64,000 nt of DNA from Pyrrhosoma nymphula (GCA_963573305.1 OY754339.1:14493941-14557940); one strand, 5' to 3'; shown: positions 22,493 through 34,274, counted from the first letter of the stretch. Translations and numbers: made by a program. The notes: a model not told the origin generated them from the sequence alone.

Positions 22493-22576
22493 ATGAGGTT
22501 CCAGGCGGCGGAGAACTTGCGGAAGTTCGTCTTCGGGCACTCTTCGAAGGAGGAGGTTGAAGTAGTCGTCTGGAGT
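22493..22576 (+). CDS. START gene, putative first coding exon
   Basis: The ATG at 22493 opens a 28-codon exon beginning MRFQAAENLRKFVFG and ending EEVEVVVWS, cut at a consensus donor (AGT|GTGAGT) in phase 0. The next supported exon also begins in phase 0, so the junction reads VVWS|EEEYKKKG. That is comparable to the (F)S-x-x-E-x-EY-x-x-x-GKEA lead-in of the STARD3 START domain. It lies at the edge of a CpG-rich region, as expected for a first exon. It has no signal peptide, membrane segment or FFAT-like motif. The frame remains open for some codons upstream, so the start is not certain. The 9-kb first intron could hide further exons. Confidence 0.4.
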
Positions 22577-24819
22577 GTGAGTCGACTTGATTGCTAGGGG
22601 AGGGGGAGGTATTTCACTCCCATTGGGCGTAACTGTTATATGTATGCATGTGTGTGTGTGCGTGTGTGTTCCTACTGTGGCTGCGAGCAAAATATTTTTT
22701 CGCCTATGTCGCTGTTTCGCCGAAGAACCTCATTCCGCGCCCGAATGAGGTTGCTCAGCACGCTTGGTTCATTCATCTAAATCTCTGTTGCACACTCCAG
22801 CAAACAAACCACGAGTGTGTTTATAGGCAAGAGGTTGTGAGCGCGCGGGCAATTAGTGTGCTTTGATGGATGAAAAAACAAACGAGTGCTTGTTGTGAAT
22901 GTTTTTTTCTCTTCACCCAGGCTTTGCAGTGCGAAAAAGCATTCTCGAATAGGAGGGAATTGATGAGGGTTGCTCTGAGGAGAGACGTAAAGAAAAGGTC
23001 GGTGAAATCTCTTTAAGGCCGTTTTACGCGAGGCAAGTCATTGCGCCGTTTGGTGAGCATTAAATTGCGAGAACGCGGGCACGAAGTTAGAGCAGAGGCA
23101 ACTTTCATGTCTTTTGTTCTTACGTATGCGTTCGCGCAGTCGTTTTAGTATGTTGTTCACCTCCATCTTAATATTACACTGCGAACCGTGGGTGCTGTCA
23201 GAAAAGATTATGGATTGGTGCATTCAGTGGCGGCTCCTAGCCAAAACATAGGGGTCTCACAAACTGGTTCGCTCCCAACAAAAAGTGTGAAAAATATTTT
23301 CAGTGCCAGTTTTTTTCTTTAAAATATCAACAATTGAGTGGAAATACTTTTTTCCCCTAAAAAACGCAATATGCAGGTAAGGTTTTTCCCATTTCCCAAG
23401 AGGCAGGGGGTGAAAGTTCCCCCCTTGCACTACCCTGTCGGCGACCGTGCTGTGAACCTCCGCAAGGGTACTTCATTTGGGGTGATTGGACACCAGCCAT
23501 TAAGAATGGAGGAACAGGGAAAAAGAATTGGATGAGGGAATGGACGTATATGAGCCTCAATCTGTTTTTTGGCATGCATATTCATTAATGTTGCTTTGGA
23601 GGAAGGGGGTCTCATATCTATCTACTTATGAGTTTGAGTTATGAAGTAAATCTGGAGGAATGGGGATTAACGATTTGTGATTTTCCTCACATACTCATCA
23701 TTTTATTACAACCAAGCGTTTCAAAATACATTTTATGACCGCCAGAACGGTATGTATTGGACGCGATTCTGTCATTCTTAATCGTGTTGTGAATGACTTA
23801 TGCGCTTCTGGGTTTATTGACGGAGCTCCACACTACCATATCCTTTGGCTTAGCCCTTTCTCTGCCCCGAAAATTTTTGACGGTTATACTCTGGAATGCC
23901 GCGGTTTGTTAATGTTGCATCACAATTTTTAAAATTCACATTTTTCCCCTCGATATTGGCCGTCTTAAGGATTCGTAAAACAACCCAATTCATTCACTTT
24001 CTTTTCTTATTATCCCCTTCCTTTCTTGCCTTCCAATAATTCTTCATATTTTCACTTTGTCTTCTCTCTTTCGTACAGGTTTTATAACTCCTCTGTCTTC
24101 TGGAAACCCTTTTAAGTTTTGTGTCAATCTTCTAACTGTCGAATCAAATTTTATCCATGGATATTTTCCAATTTTATCAATTGAGTGAACTCTTTTCTAG
24201 TGAGGTAGCAACAATGAAATCATAATTTTACGGTAAAATATTTATTTAGAACATGTTTAATGCTTGATAAAGGCCGGTCTGGGTAATCACGGCGATATTT
24301 TCGTCGTTGGTTCTCAGAGCGAGGGTTTTGAACAACGATGTGTGGCATTGAAATGGGTTGGTCAATCCGACTTTTCGTGTGGAGTTGATAAAAAAACGGG
24401 GTCTCCGGTTGAAATCCTGTTTCAGACGCGAATTCGTGATTATATTTTACTTCTTTCTGAACACGCAAATACGCCACGGTGTGATATGAGCAAAAAAAAC
24501 AGACAATGCTACTGCTGTCACTAGGCACGGAAAGATATTGCAAATGAGACATCATTTGCATGCGATTCAGTTGGGAAAGCACATGAAGATGTGCGTTGCA
24601 TGCGTAAGAACTTTTTATTTACCTCGACATGTGTCCCAATGGGACTTGTCGTTTAACCCATTTAATCGTCATCGCATCGGTTTCAATTAATGAACTTGAT
24701 CTGTTCTTTTTGAAAAAAAATAAAAGTCAATGCGCCATATACTCTCTTTGCCATTGATCAAGTTTACAGTAATACTGAGGAAATAGTCGCTGGACACCCT
24801 CTTCAAAGCCCAAGTTGTG
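22577..24819 (+). other. Intron 1, first part: no exon found, one hAT-like end
   Basis: Contains a short (TG)n run at about 22648-22668. At 23226 there is the word cagtggcggctcctagc, which looks like a hAT terminal repeat, but no matching right end is visible. No further coding exon could be identified. Confidence 0.4.
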
Positions 24820-24823
24820 TTAA

Positions 24824-25363
24824 GGTGGCTGGAGCGGTAATCGTGAGTCGATGAAGGCACACTCTAATAATTTTTCAAGTCCAAAAAAAAATATTCTTGG
24901 ATCACATTTCACTCAAGTACAAGTTTATATGTTGGAAATAACCATAAATGCAGTAGTGAATATGATGCAAGTGTTATATTTAAAAATTTTGCTTTCATTA
25001 AAGTATTGTTTTGACTTGGATTTTCGGCGCGAAATTCGAAATTTACGAGAAAATCATATCTAAATACGCTTTTCATTCGCTTTTCTTACTCGGCATGATA
25101 CCTTGATATTTGTTAGTAGCCATTATAATAATATGAAACTTATTATTTCGCATTTAGGAGATAATCTGTACATACGTAATCGAATTGTTTCAAAATATAT
25201 GCCGTGTGCCACAAGAGTACTTGTTAAAATATCATTGAATTGCCAGGAAAGCAAATCGGTAGGTTGCAATTTCTTTCACTGTTGTCGATAAAAATTACTA
25301 ATAAGGACACGTATGCAAAGTTTCACTCAAATCTGTACATAAACAAAAATCGCTCCAGCCACC
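24824..25363 (+). mobile_element. TTAA-type MITE, copy 1
   Basis: Terminal inverted repeats ggtggctggagcg and cgctccagccacc are perfect over 13 bases. The element is flanked on both sides by TTAA (24820-24823 and 25364-25367), the target duplicated by piggyBac and Kolobok elements. It is 540 bp, AT-rich and non-coding. A second, diverged copy in the same orientation lies at 28376-28895. Confidence 0.88.
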
Positions 25364-26435
25364 TTAAGTGATCGTACGTATCAATCAACGTTATCTCACG
25401 CGATCTATTGCAATGTACTTATTGTGTAGATTGATTCCTTTTTTAAAAGATTTTTTTTGAGCAAGATTATTCCCTTTTCATAATAGACACCATGTGCGAA
25501 TTTTGTTTTAAAATGCAAGCTGTTGTAAGAATGATGAGGAAGTGAATACAGTTACATTATATGACGCAAAAAATTAGTTTTAATGTGGCAGAATTTCTTA
25601 GTGATTAGCTAATTGCATGTACGATTTGAGCCTTTTAACTGGAATTATTTGTTTCACGCCGCTCTGCGATGAAAACGTCTTTGCAGCCGAAGGATTTTTT
25701 CATACCTATGAAAATTAGTGCGTTGATTGATTAATTTATTTTTCATAATGATTGAGAAAACAATCGAATCATGCATTGTTACCTTTCAGAAGCAATCTGT
25801 GCGTCGTAATTTTGTATTTTTTTTTAATTGTGTAGGTATATATGGAGCGCACAGCAATATCATATGCCATGAAAAATTACCCCCTGAAAATGAAAAATTA
25901 TTTATTTTGCTCATATCTCGAAAAGTAGTGCGATTAATGACTGATACTTTTGTTTCATGAGAAAGATATCTTTATAATGAGACCAAATTCATTGAATGTT
26001 ACGTGATATGATATCTCGCATAGACTACCTCCTTGATTACTTTTCGGTGAATACTTTTGTGATGAATGGAGGGGCTGATGTTGACATATCCGGAACTCGT
26101 TGTTGAGTTCTTTACGCCCACCCAACAGGTTTATCAGCGGTTGTCGTTGTTTTTTGTTGGGAATTTCTGACTCTTCTGCGGGATAAACAAATACCTTTCC
26201 TTGTAGGTTTGGTTATCCCAGTACACAAAGGTGATGTTGTTTGCGTGGCTGTTTTTCGTTATTTCGTCATTTTCATCCTTCGGTGTTTTAATCAAATAGT
26301 GTCATTTGCCATCGTGCGCGCATCCCTCTGGTTTTGATTGCTCAGTGGATTTGGCGTTATTACGTTATTCTTTAATTTGCGGTCATTTTGTGGAAACAAA
26401 AGTGTGTAGTTCGGTAAGAATTCTTGTGGGGCCAT

Positions 26436-26481
26436 AAATAAATCAACCAAATTCTTCGGTAAGAATTTGGTTGATTTATTT
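26436..26481. repeat. Perfect 21-bp hairpin
   Basis: The arm at 26436-26456 (aaataaatcaaccaaattct + t) is an exact reverse complement of 26461-26481, with loop CGGT. The word ttcggtaagaatt occurs just upstream (26411) and again at the loop. Confidence 0.9.
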
Positions 26482-27006
26482 AGAACAGACAACTCTGTGG
26501 TAATGCCTGAAACCCTGAAATTCGGAAACAAATTTCCCGCGTTGGACGGGAAAATTGTAAAAATTACGAAAACGGATTAACGCAGTGAGCCTGAGTTCAT
26601 TTCTCGGAGGTGGTGGAAATATTTCAGTGCTAAGCCGATCGTTACTTGGATGCTTTGAGGAAAGAGCTTCAAGTACAGCCCTCCGTCCGTCGGATGGGAC
26701 GTTCAGCCCTGAGGTTCAGCCGTAGTCCCTTGGCATCTCACGTTTAGGAAACTCCACAGTGACGGAGTGAGTCAAAACATATACTCAATTTCACCTGTTC
26801 ATTTTCTGTTGTTTCAAAATTACTCTTGGCGCTTCCGATAAGCCATAGGAGTCGTAAAACAAAATTAGGACACAAAATATGCAGATTTTTCGGCAGTTTA
26901 ATTTTTAATAAACACTTGTTCCAGTCATAGGAGTCAGCTGCAGCGCAATTCCTATTAAACTATCGTTTATTGGCTCAATTTTTCGTAGTTATTTTTTGCT
27001 AATAAT

Positions 27007-27056
27007 AAAAAACTAAGAGCATTTGGTGCTCTTAGTTTTTTATAAAAAACTAAGAG
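27007..27056. repeat. Hairpin plus third copy of its arm
   Basis: The arm aaaaaactaagagca (27007-27021) pairs with tgctcttagtttttt (27027-27041) and then recurs in direct orientation at 27044-27056. Confidence 0.85.
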
Positions 27057-27486
27057 TATTTCGCGGCTTGTTAACTGTTTCTCACCGATACGGCGAGTAT
27101 GATGCATAGAAAAATACTATTTATCCCTTTGTTTCATCCAATCTCGCATATTACACCATGTAGGTAATTTATAAATAATTCACAAATAAGTAGCATGGGA
27201 AGGTACCATTGAGTTGTTCATATTAGAGGACACGATTTCCAACACGGTTTGGCCCATAATGCGAATTAAATTGTATTTAAGCCAATTTACTGTGGAATTA
27301 CCTGAACAAGGACATCGCGACTGAGTCAAAATAAATATACTTTCACGGATGATAGAGCAAAAAAATAAGAGAAGACGTCAATACCGAAAAGCCACCTAAA
27401 CCTGGATTTAGATTGTATCCAGCTGTAAGCTAATGCAACGTTTTTACTAGTGGGCATAAGGACCCGCTGCAATTGTGTCAAACGAA

Positions 27487-27715
27487 AAAAGCCGGCTCCG
27501 GTGGCGGCGGGGTTAAGGCCACGCCTGCTAATCCGAGGGTCGCAGGTTCGAGTTACGACAGGGTCGGTTTTTCACGTGCACAGGACACGGGTGTTACTTT
27601 CAAGTTCCGGTGGTTCGGCCCCTGTGAAACCTGAAACGCAGGGGAATACTGCAGGGGCATACGGACCTCCAGGATCGAGTATTTGCACGTTTTTGGGAAG
27701 CGATCTTTAAAAAAA
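27487..27715 (+). mobile_element. tRNA-derived SINE (type 2)
   Basis: Has a box A-like start (ggtggcggcggggttaaggc) and a box B-like ggttcgagtta about 45 bases on, followed by a non-tRNA body and an A-rich end (ttaaaaaaag). The tRNA fold is not preserved well enough for a functional tRNA. It is unrelated to the SINE family at 32.1 and 49.1 kb. Confidence 0.55.
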
Positions 27716-28375
27716 GTTTAACTCTCAGTTATGCTAAATCCCGAGTCTGAGAATAGTGAGGTACTTTTTAAGTGAGATATTAATTATTAAAATTTGCAAA
27801 ATTAATGTCGCGCTGAAACACCAGGCAGCCATATTCTCAGAGCTGTGACGTCCGAGAGAGCAAAAAAAAAAAATTACGGAATTCCACATTTTCGTTGGTT
27901 ATGCCTGAAATATATTAACTATTAGGAAACATGATAAATGTACAAAATATGCAGACTTTCGATGCTTTATTATATTTAAAAATACGATTTTGCCAACCAT
28001 AAGAGCCGACTGCAGCGCCATTTAATTGAAATGACGCGTTTTGATTTAATATTCTATAGTTAATTGCCATTTACGCTGAAACTAAGATGGATTTTCCCGT
28101 GATTTTATTTCCATCCTGTTCCCTGATAGTATACACGTCACTTAGACGTTTTTCTTCGCGAAAATGACATATTAGGCAGAAAAATATTATTTTTTCACAC
28201 ATTTTCAGTCATTCTTGCGTTTAACTCAGTATTGTTATGGGTTCATTGGAGGAAAAATTAGGGTGGAAAGGAAGTGTATTGTTGTTCGTATCTAATAGGC
28301 AGGACGCGTTTTTTTTAGTAGTCAGAGTATGAGTTAAATGATATTTTTAGTAATTTTACCATAGAACCACCTTAA

Positions 28376-28895
28376 TAGGTGGCTGGAGCGGTAATTGTGG
28401 ATCCTTTTGATTTTAATAATTTTTCAAGCAAGTCGATAAGAAAACACCACGAGTACATATGCTTATACAGTAGAAATCACCATACAGGTAGCAATGGAAA
28501 TGAATCAAGAAATATATATTGTACATTTTTCACCTTAGTTAAAGCATGTAGGGTTTTTGGCTTACTATTAAAAATGAAAGCAAAAATCATATTTGAATGT
28601 GTTTTTATGAATTTTTGTCTCGTTGTGAATCGTTGATATTTATTAGCAACAATTATAACAATGATAAATGTATTAATTTGTGCTTGATAGAAAATGTTTG
28701 CATATGTAATCGAATTATTACAAAATATATATCATGTGCCATTAGTTGACGTAGTAAAATAGCGTCAAACTGCCGTAAAAACAAATCAGTACAATGCAGT
28801 TTTTTCATTTATATTTATAAATATCACCAATGAGAACATGTAGGTATGCAAAGTTTCATGCAAATCTATATATAAAAATAATCACTTCAACTGCC
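28376..28895 (+). mobile_element. TTAA-type MITE, copy 2
   Basis: Begins taggtggctggagcggtaat after TTAA (28372-28375) and ends before TTAA at 28896-28899, with an eroded right repeat (cacttcaactgcc). The interior follows copy 1 (24824-25363) over its whole length with many substitutions, so both come from one family. Confidence 0.82.
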
Positions 28896-29214
28896 TTAAG
28901 GTAGTTTGAGCGAGATATTCCCCTAGTCATAATGGATACCGTATTCGAATTTCATTTTTAATTTAAGCGTCTGTTGGAAGTATGAAGTAAATATTGTAAT
29001 ATTTATGATGCAAAAATATAGTTAGCCATGACAATAATACAGTTCTTCATTTCTTTGAAAATATCCTTAGTAAAGTCCTTTGTATTTGAAGTTGGGCCTT
29101 ACCTCTTCGACAGTGGCACTTAGCCCACAAACACGGGTACTTCATGATGTCATATGTATGGTACTTCTGAGAACATCGCGTTCCTTAAAGCCTCCGTGTA
29201 ATTGGCAGTTGGAA

Positions 29215-29340
29215 GAGGCCGTCTGGGTAGCTTAACCAGTTACAGCACTCGACACAATTTCGAGGGGTGTGGATTTGAATCCAAATCATGTAAATGTTTT
29301 TTTTCTCTGTCAATTTCAAACAATTGTGTGAACACTAGCA
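29215..29340 (+). mobile_element. tRNA-derived SINE-like fragment
   Basis: The sequence ggtagcttaaccagttacag followed by gtggatttgaatccaaatca gives spaced box A- and box B-like motifs. The tail tgttttttttctctgtcaat resembles the tail of the SINEs at 32.1 and 49.1 kb only loosely. Confidence 0.4.
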
Positions 29341-29609
29341 AGTGACTGCGTTTAAGTTATTGCACGATCAGTCCTGCAATTATTTGAAAATAAATTTTTA
29401 GTGTTCTAAGAGTTGTCCCAAAGGCGAGTTGGAAATGGTTTAGTTTATTTTCCACATCTTGGTCTTCAATGGGGAATATTTCACATTATTGATAATTAAA
29501 ATGGGAAACTCACTCTAGGACTTCGTCCTTTATCGTTGTTTTCGTTCATGATGGGTGTTTTGCTTCGAACCCTTTCTGAATCACAAATTTTTATTTTTGA
29601 GAATGTATT

Positions 29610-31172
29610 TTCTTAAATGAAAAAGGAAAACTTTGTTTTATTCCACCAATTTATTTTCCGATACTACTAGTTTCGACGCAGCAGGTACGGGTATCTTCAG
29701 GTACAAAGAGTCAAAAGCAAAAACATGATCCATATATACCATCCAGGGTAGGCATGTGGGAGGGGGTGGAAAAACCCCAAGGATACAATGTAGTGTTGTG
29801 AGCGACTGGTGGGTGTTGGTGAGGGTGGCGGGGGGGGGAAGCGGATGACCGTTTGCAGGTTGAAGTTTGAGTTTTGAAGGGTTATTGGGGACTAAGGTAG
29901 CGGTAGGGTGTCCATGGGAGTGGGGGGAAGGGAAGGATTACTTTTTTTCCATGAGGGTCAGAGAGGCTTCTAGGAGGGGGAAAGGTTTTCAAAAAGGATG
30001 TTATTAAGTAGATGACGTTTCTTCATCTGTCTCCTTATCTCCAGCTCTTCTCTTTTGTCCATTCTCCTCCCTTTTTCCTACCGGTGTAAAATCTTTGGGG
30101 TGAAATCACTGGTGTGGTTCTCCTCCCACAGGTGTTTAGCAAAGTGGGACTGGGAGAAGTTACATTTCTGGAAACACCTCTTGTGCTCTTCTGCTCTCAT
30201 GAAAAGTGTGGCCTGTCTGTCCAATATAGGCCACACTGCACTTGTTGCATTCCAATAAATATATACCACTGTTATCTAAGGGATCAATTTTATATCTTGT
30301 TTTATTTAAAAAAAATTTAAGTTGTCATTGTTGTAGAAAGCTATTTTATAATGGTGTTTAGGGAACAGATTGCTTATTTATTGCTTATTTACAGAACTCC
30401 GTAATACAGTAATTTACCCCACTTAAATTTTTCCTTGTTTGTCCCAATCGGATGAAATAGCATATGTTGAGCTCTTATGTTTTTTGAGGAGCATTTTATC
30501 TATAAGGGTTTTTTTTTAACCATTTACCGTTGCGATTAATATAATAGTTTCCAACCCCTCATTAAATTTTACTTTACTAATGAGAGGGGGATATTCAGCA
30601 GTCTATTTAGCAAGAAGTGCAATGTCGATAACTTTTGGGTTACGTGATGGCGGGAGTGGGAGGGGATTATATGGTCCATGGTAGTGGCTTTGCAAAAAAT
30701 AGCAAATTCAAAATTGTTTACACTTTTAGATATCGTCACATCCATAAAATTCAATTTTCCCTTTTTTTCCCTCTCACACTTAAATTTGATACTGTCGCAC
30801 CGGGTGTTAAAAAAATTTAAATACCCATTAGCCCATAATCCCTCCCCTCACTCCCACGGACCCCCTACCGCTACCTTAGACCCCAATAGCCCTTCAAAAT
30901 TCCTCCAAAACTTCAACCTGCCAACGGTCATCCACCTCCCCCCCCTCCCTCACCAACCCTCACCACCCACTCACAACACTACATTGTATCCTTGGGGTTT
31001 TCCACCCACCTCCCTTCTTCCTCCCCCTCCCCAACACCTACCCCGGATGGTATTTATGGATCATGTTTTTGCCTTTACTATTTGTACCTTAAGATGATGC
31101 CGGTGCGTCAAAACTAGTAGTACCAGAAAATAAATTGGTGGAATAAAACAAAGTTTTCCTTTTTCATTTATA
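29610..31172 (-). mobile_element. Penelope-like element with long inverted arms in intron 1
   Basis: The arms 29610-29940 and about 30835-31172 are imperfect reverse complements over about 330 bases. Shared blocks include aaaggaaaactttgttttat, tccaccaatttattttc and acaatgtagtgttgtgag. Between them, the - strand at 30269-30081 encodes VYIYWNATSAVWPILDRQAT, then EEHKRCFQKCNFSQSHFAKH and EENHTSDFTPKILH, the GIY-YIG endonuclease of a Penelope element. A following LEIRRQMKKRHLLNNI continues the same protein in a shifted frame. The Gly expected in the YIG box is lost and the reverse transcriptase is absent. Confidence 0.75.
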
Positions 31173-31661
31173 AAATGAACTTCCACAAAGTTGAGCCTGA
31201 GACGATTGAGATAGTGTATTTTCTTCTCCTTATCATTAATTAATGAAGACTACGTAAAAACGTTAAAACTGTTTAGAGTAATTTTTTAAATTTGATTGAA
31301 AATTTTATTTTACCGGATTCAGCACCATGTATACCAGCAAATGCTGATCTAAAATGACTCCAGTAGTGTGCACCAAATTCGTTCGGCACAACTTACTTTA
31401 GAGAGTTAACTTCGTTTTATGCAGCAGGCAGGCAACTTTATTCATGAAATTTTCTCTGAATAGCAGAATTGTACTTGCATGATTACCACCGTAATCATCA
31501 GAACTACAAAGTTATCATTTATTCTTCTCTCTTTCTATGAGCGAACGTGCATTGCTTAAAATTTCATTCCAATTTCGAGGGTCGGAAAGTGGAACACATC
31601 TTTAGTATGGTCCTTTGATTTGAAGTCCTCATTTTTACAATTTTTGTCTCTTTGTTTACAG

Positions 31662-31841
31662 GAAGAAGAGTACAAGAAAAAAGGAAAGGAAGCATTGAAA
31701 GATTCGTGGCGCCTCGTCAACTCCGATGGTTGGCGCCTCGAAAAGAGAGGGAGCGAAGACAAGGAGGGAGGAGATCCTTTCGACGAAGTGTGCAGCATGC
31801 ATCTTGGATCACCAAAGGGGAAGAAAATTTATTTACTTAAG
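31662..31841 (+). CDS. START gene exon: start of START domain
   Basis: Bounded by tttgtttacag| and AAG|GTAAAC, 180 nt, phase 0 at both ends. The 60 codons read EEEYKKKGKEALKDSWRLVN, SDGWRLEKRGSEDK, an acidic linker, then a VCSMHLGSPKGKKIYLLK strand. The first part is the amphipathic first helix of the START fold (compare REYIRQGKEA in STARD3), followed by the W-x-x-E-K strand. The acidic/basic linker in the middle is longer than in STARD3. Confidence 0.88.
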
Positions 31842-32004
31842 GTAAACACTGTTTTCAGGGTGACTTTTCTTGTGCCCTTTTCCTTTTTTTTGTCTTTAAC
31901 CCACCTAATCTATGTATCATGTTTCTCCTTTCCCATAAGATGCGCATTTATTCCTTGAATGTACATTCTAAAATCAGCCTCTCTTATGAATTTTCCGACT
32001 TACA

Positions 32005-32260
32005 ATTGCACAAATGATGTGGTGCACAGTCACGTGCACGGGTGTAAAGCTATACAACAAAGAGGATTGAATTTGCTATGGAAAAAATTGACTTTACTGG
32101 AATTTGGACCCAGGTCTCCCAATTGTTGGTCAGGTTTGTCAGCCATCTTGGTGATGCAACTGGCTAACTCACCTGACCTGCAGTTCGGAGATCCGGTTTC
32201 GAATTCCGGTCAAGTCAAAAGTTTTTCATGGCAAAATTCACCCACTTTGCTGTAAGGGCT
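32005..32260 (+). mobile_element. Composite tRNA-derived SINE, copy 1
   Basis: The 5' module (tgcacaaatgatgtggtgca, cagtcacgtgcacgggtg) is followed by a tRNA-like head (tggtgatgcaactggctaac, tcacctgacc, ggtttcgaattccggtcaag) and a tail atggcaaaattcaccc. The same modules in the same order are seen at 48336-49189. Box B is recognisable (gtttcgaattcc). Confidence 0.7.
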
Positions 32261-33254
32261 GAGGATAAAGTTTTGTTTTCACTCTTCTGACTTTGCATTG
32301 CCATCTGTGTACCCATCACTTTACTTTTGTTGCAGACCATGTTGTGACATCGAGCTAAAGATGTGCTCTCCATCATTCATTTGTGTCTGAGATTTCTGTG
32401 ATGAATAATTTTTATGCAGTTGCTATTTTTAGAAGAATAAAATCCTATTTTTCTTCCTTTAAGTTGTGAACATTAATGGGTTTTCTTGGCATACATCTTC
32501 AAGTATAAGTTGATTCAAGTGTAAATCGAATTCTTCATTATGGGCCGAAAATATCGACTAAAATCTGTGACTCTAGTATAAGTCAAAGGGAAGAAATAGC
32601 TTAATCTCCTTGTTTATTGAAGGCTATGCGTTATTTGTACAGTAAAATTGGCCTATTGTAATGCATTAATATCACAAAAAAAAGTACCAAGTGTATATGG
32701 TGGAGGTAGGTCCTTATAAAAAACTGAGGTCATAAATCCAATGCTTTTCTCGGTGAATATTCTCAGTAGCTTGTAAGTAATAAGAGATATTTATGTTTTT
32801 TTTTCAGCCGATGCACTGAAATATTGACCCCAAAAAAGTCACTTTATTGACTGACTCAACCATAGGTCAAAGATACGTTTTCATTAGCTAAAAAAAGGAA
32901 GAAGTTTCATTTTTACTCATGTATACACAGTGTTATTTTTTCCTAAAATCTGACCTGAAAATATCAGAGTGCATCTTATCGGCCATGAAATATGGTATTT
33001 AAAATGCAGTTTCGTAAATAGTGGAATTAATTGCTCTCTCATTACTTCAATCTTTTTTGGAAAAGTTTGCCCTGCCAATGGCTCAGTTGGATGTAATCAA
33101 AGCTGTATGTGTAGCATTGAGGCAAAATTAGTTCATCTCATATGCTTTGTCTCTTATTGCTTTGGGATGCCTCTGATTAAATGTATGGAGAGTTATATAT
33201 CATATTCATAAACAATCCTTAGTTATATTTGTCGTTGTTCTCTTTCTGCTTTAA

Positions 33255-33484
33255 CCCTTTAACTGCTCCCATCGTCTATTGGCGATTTGAAGTATGGTTT
33301 TAGTAAAACAAAGTTCAACAATTCGTATTTAACAGTAAAATCAGACGATTATTACTCATTGTAAATTTTAAAACTAATTTTCCTTTAAAAAAAATTGACA
33401 AATTTTAAAATTACGCAAAAATTTAGAAAAAGAAGTTTACGTTTGGGGAGAGCTATATTTCAGATTATTTGTGCAGTTAAAGGG
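33255..33484. mobile_element. piggyBac-type MITE (TTAA, CCCTTTAACTGC ends)
   Basis: The repeats ccctttaactgc and gcagttaaaggg are perfect inverses, bounded by TTAA at 33251-33254 and 33485-33488. The element is 230 bp and non-coding. CCY...GGG ends plus TTAA are the piggyBac hallmark. Confidence 0.88.
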
Positions 33485-34169
33485 TTAAATGTGGAGTGAA
33501 TGTGGGTCCATATGTAGAATCCGTATTAAGTCCTTGAGTATTTAATGTCTATTGGTAGATTCAATTGATCCATTCATGATGAATCCATGCTAAGTGTGCT
33601 GTTGGGATATGTACATTTATTTAAAGATGTGTGTAGTTCTTACCTCGATTTACTCTTGAATGATGTCATTCACATTGTTTTGATCTCTTTAGGACCATTT
33701 TAATCCTCAGTCAATGTTCTATCCCTTTTAATATCATAGAAATAGTGGTCTATTTGCAATATTTTTCATTATTTGAGGATTTTATTGTTCCTCTTATCCA
33801 CTTTGTATGGTGGGCAAGCAAAGAAAGGCCTCTTGGGATTCCATCCAGTTTGTTGGGTCCCGAAATCTTTCATTTTTAGGAATAATTTTTCTTTCATATG
33901 ACGTTAAATGCTCATTGTATTTTTATTGTATCTGAACTAGTTAGGAGCTAAGTTGAACGTAAAAACATGATTGTATGACATTATTAGTTAAAGTAAATTG
34001 CAGAATATGTTGATGAAATTGAAAAATAATCCGATAACTATATCAGCTTTTGATGATTGATTACAAGAATTAAATTGATAAAATTGAAGGTAAAATTTCA
34101 GCATGTACATATTTTGTTTCTTTAAATTTGACCTTTAGAAACTTCTCTAATTATATTCTGTATTTCCAG

Positions 34170-34274
34170 GGCCGAGTGGAATTACCTCCTAAGTTCCTTT
34201 TAAATGAACTCTTCCATCGAATTGACAATGTCCCTAACTGGAACCCAACCTTGATTGAGTCCTATAGAATACAG
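34170..34274 (+). CDS. START gene exon: WNP block
   Basis: Bounded by tatttccag| and CAG|GTAAGT, 105 nt, phase 0 at both ends. The 35 codons begin GRVELPPKFLLNELFHRI and end NWNPTLIESYRIQ. In START proteins this covers the helix after strand 3 and the conserved W-N segment (compare MVLWNKTV in STARD3, EWNPNV in StAR). Confidence 0.9.

Larger units (their letters stand above)
25368..28375. other. Intron 1, middle part: hairpins, one SINE, diverged duplication
   Basis: No exon is evident. It holds the hairpins at 26436-26481 and 27007-27041 and a SINE at 27487-27715 (listed separately). The block at 26870-26960 (acaaaatatgcaga ... ataggagtcagctgcagcgc) recurs as a diverged direct copy at 27945-28020 (acaaaatatgcaga ... 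taagagccgactgcagcgcc). Confidence 0.5.
31842..34169 (+). other. Intron 2 of the START gene
   Basis: Contains the SINE at about 32005-32260 and the TTAA MITE at 33255-33484. No other exon is evident. Polypyrimidine tract and acceptor (tgtatttccag) are at its 3' end. Confidence 0.7.

Noticed and set aside
22921..22990. Possible second exon after a cag at 22918-22920 (GCTTTGCAGTGCG...)
   Set aside because: Acceptor context is present, but no frame gives a domain and no donor follows in a useful phase. The phase-0 join 22576|31662 is more economical.
24264..24524. 86-codon frame with Cys and His near its end
   Set aside because: No zinc-finger spacing, a tRNA/SINE-like composition in its first half, and no partner exons.
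30678..31097. 139-codon open frame, Pro/His-rich
   Set aside because: It falls within the right arm of the Penelope inverted repeat. The C-rich composition removes stops, and there is no domain.
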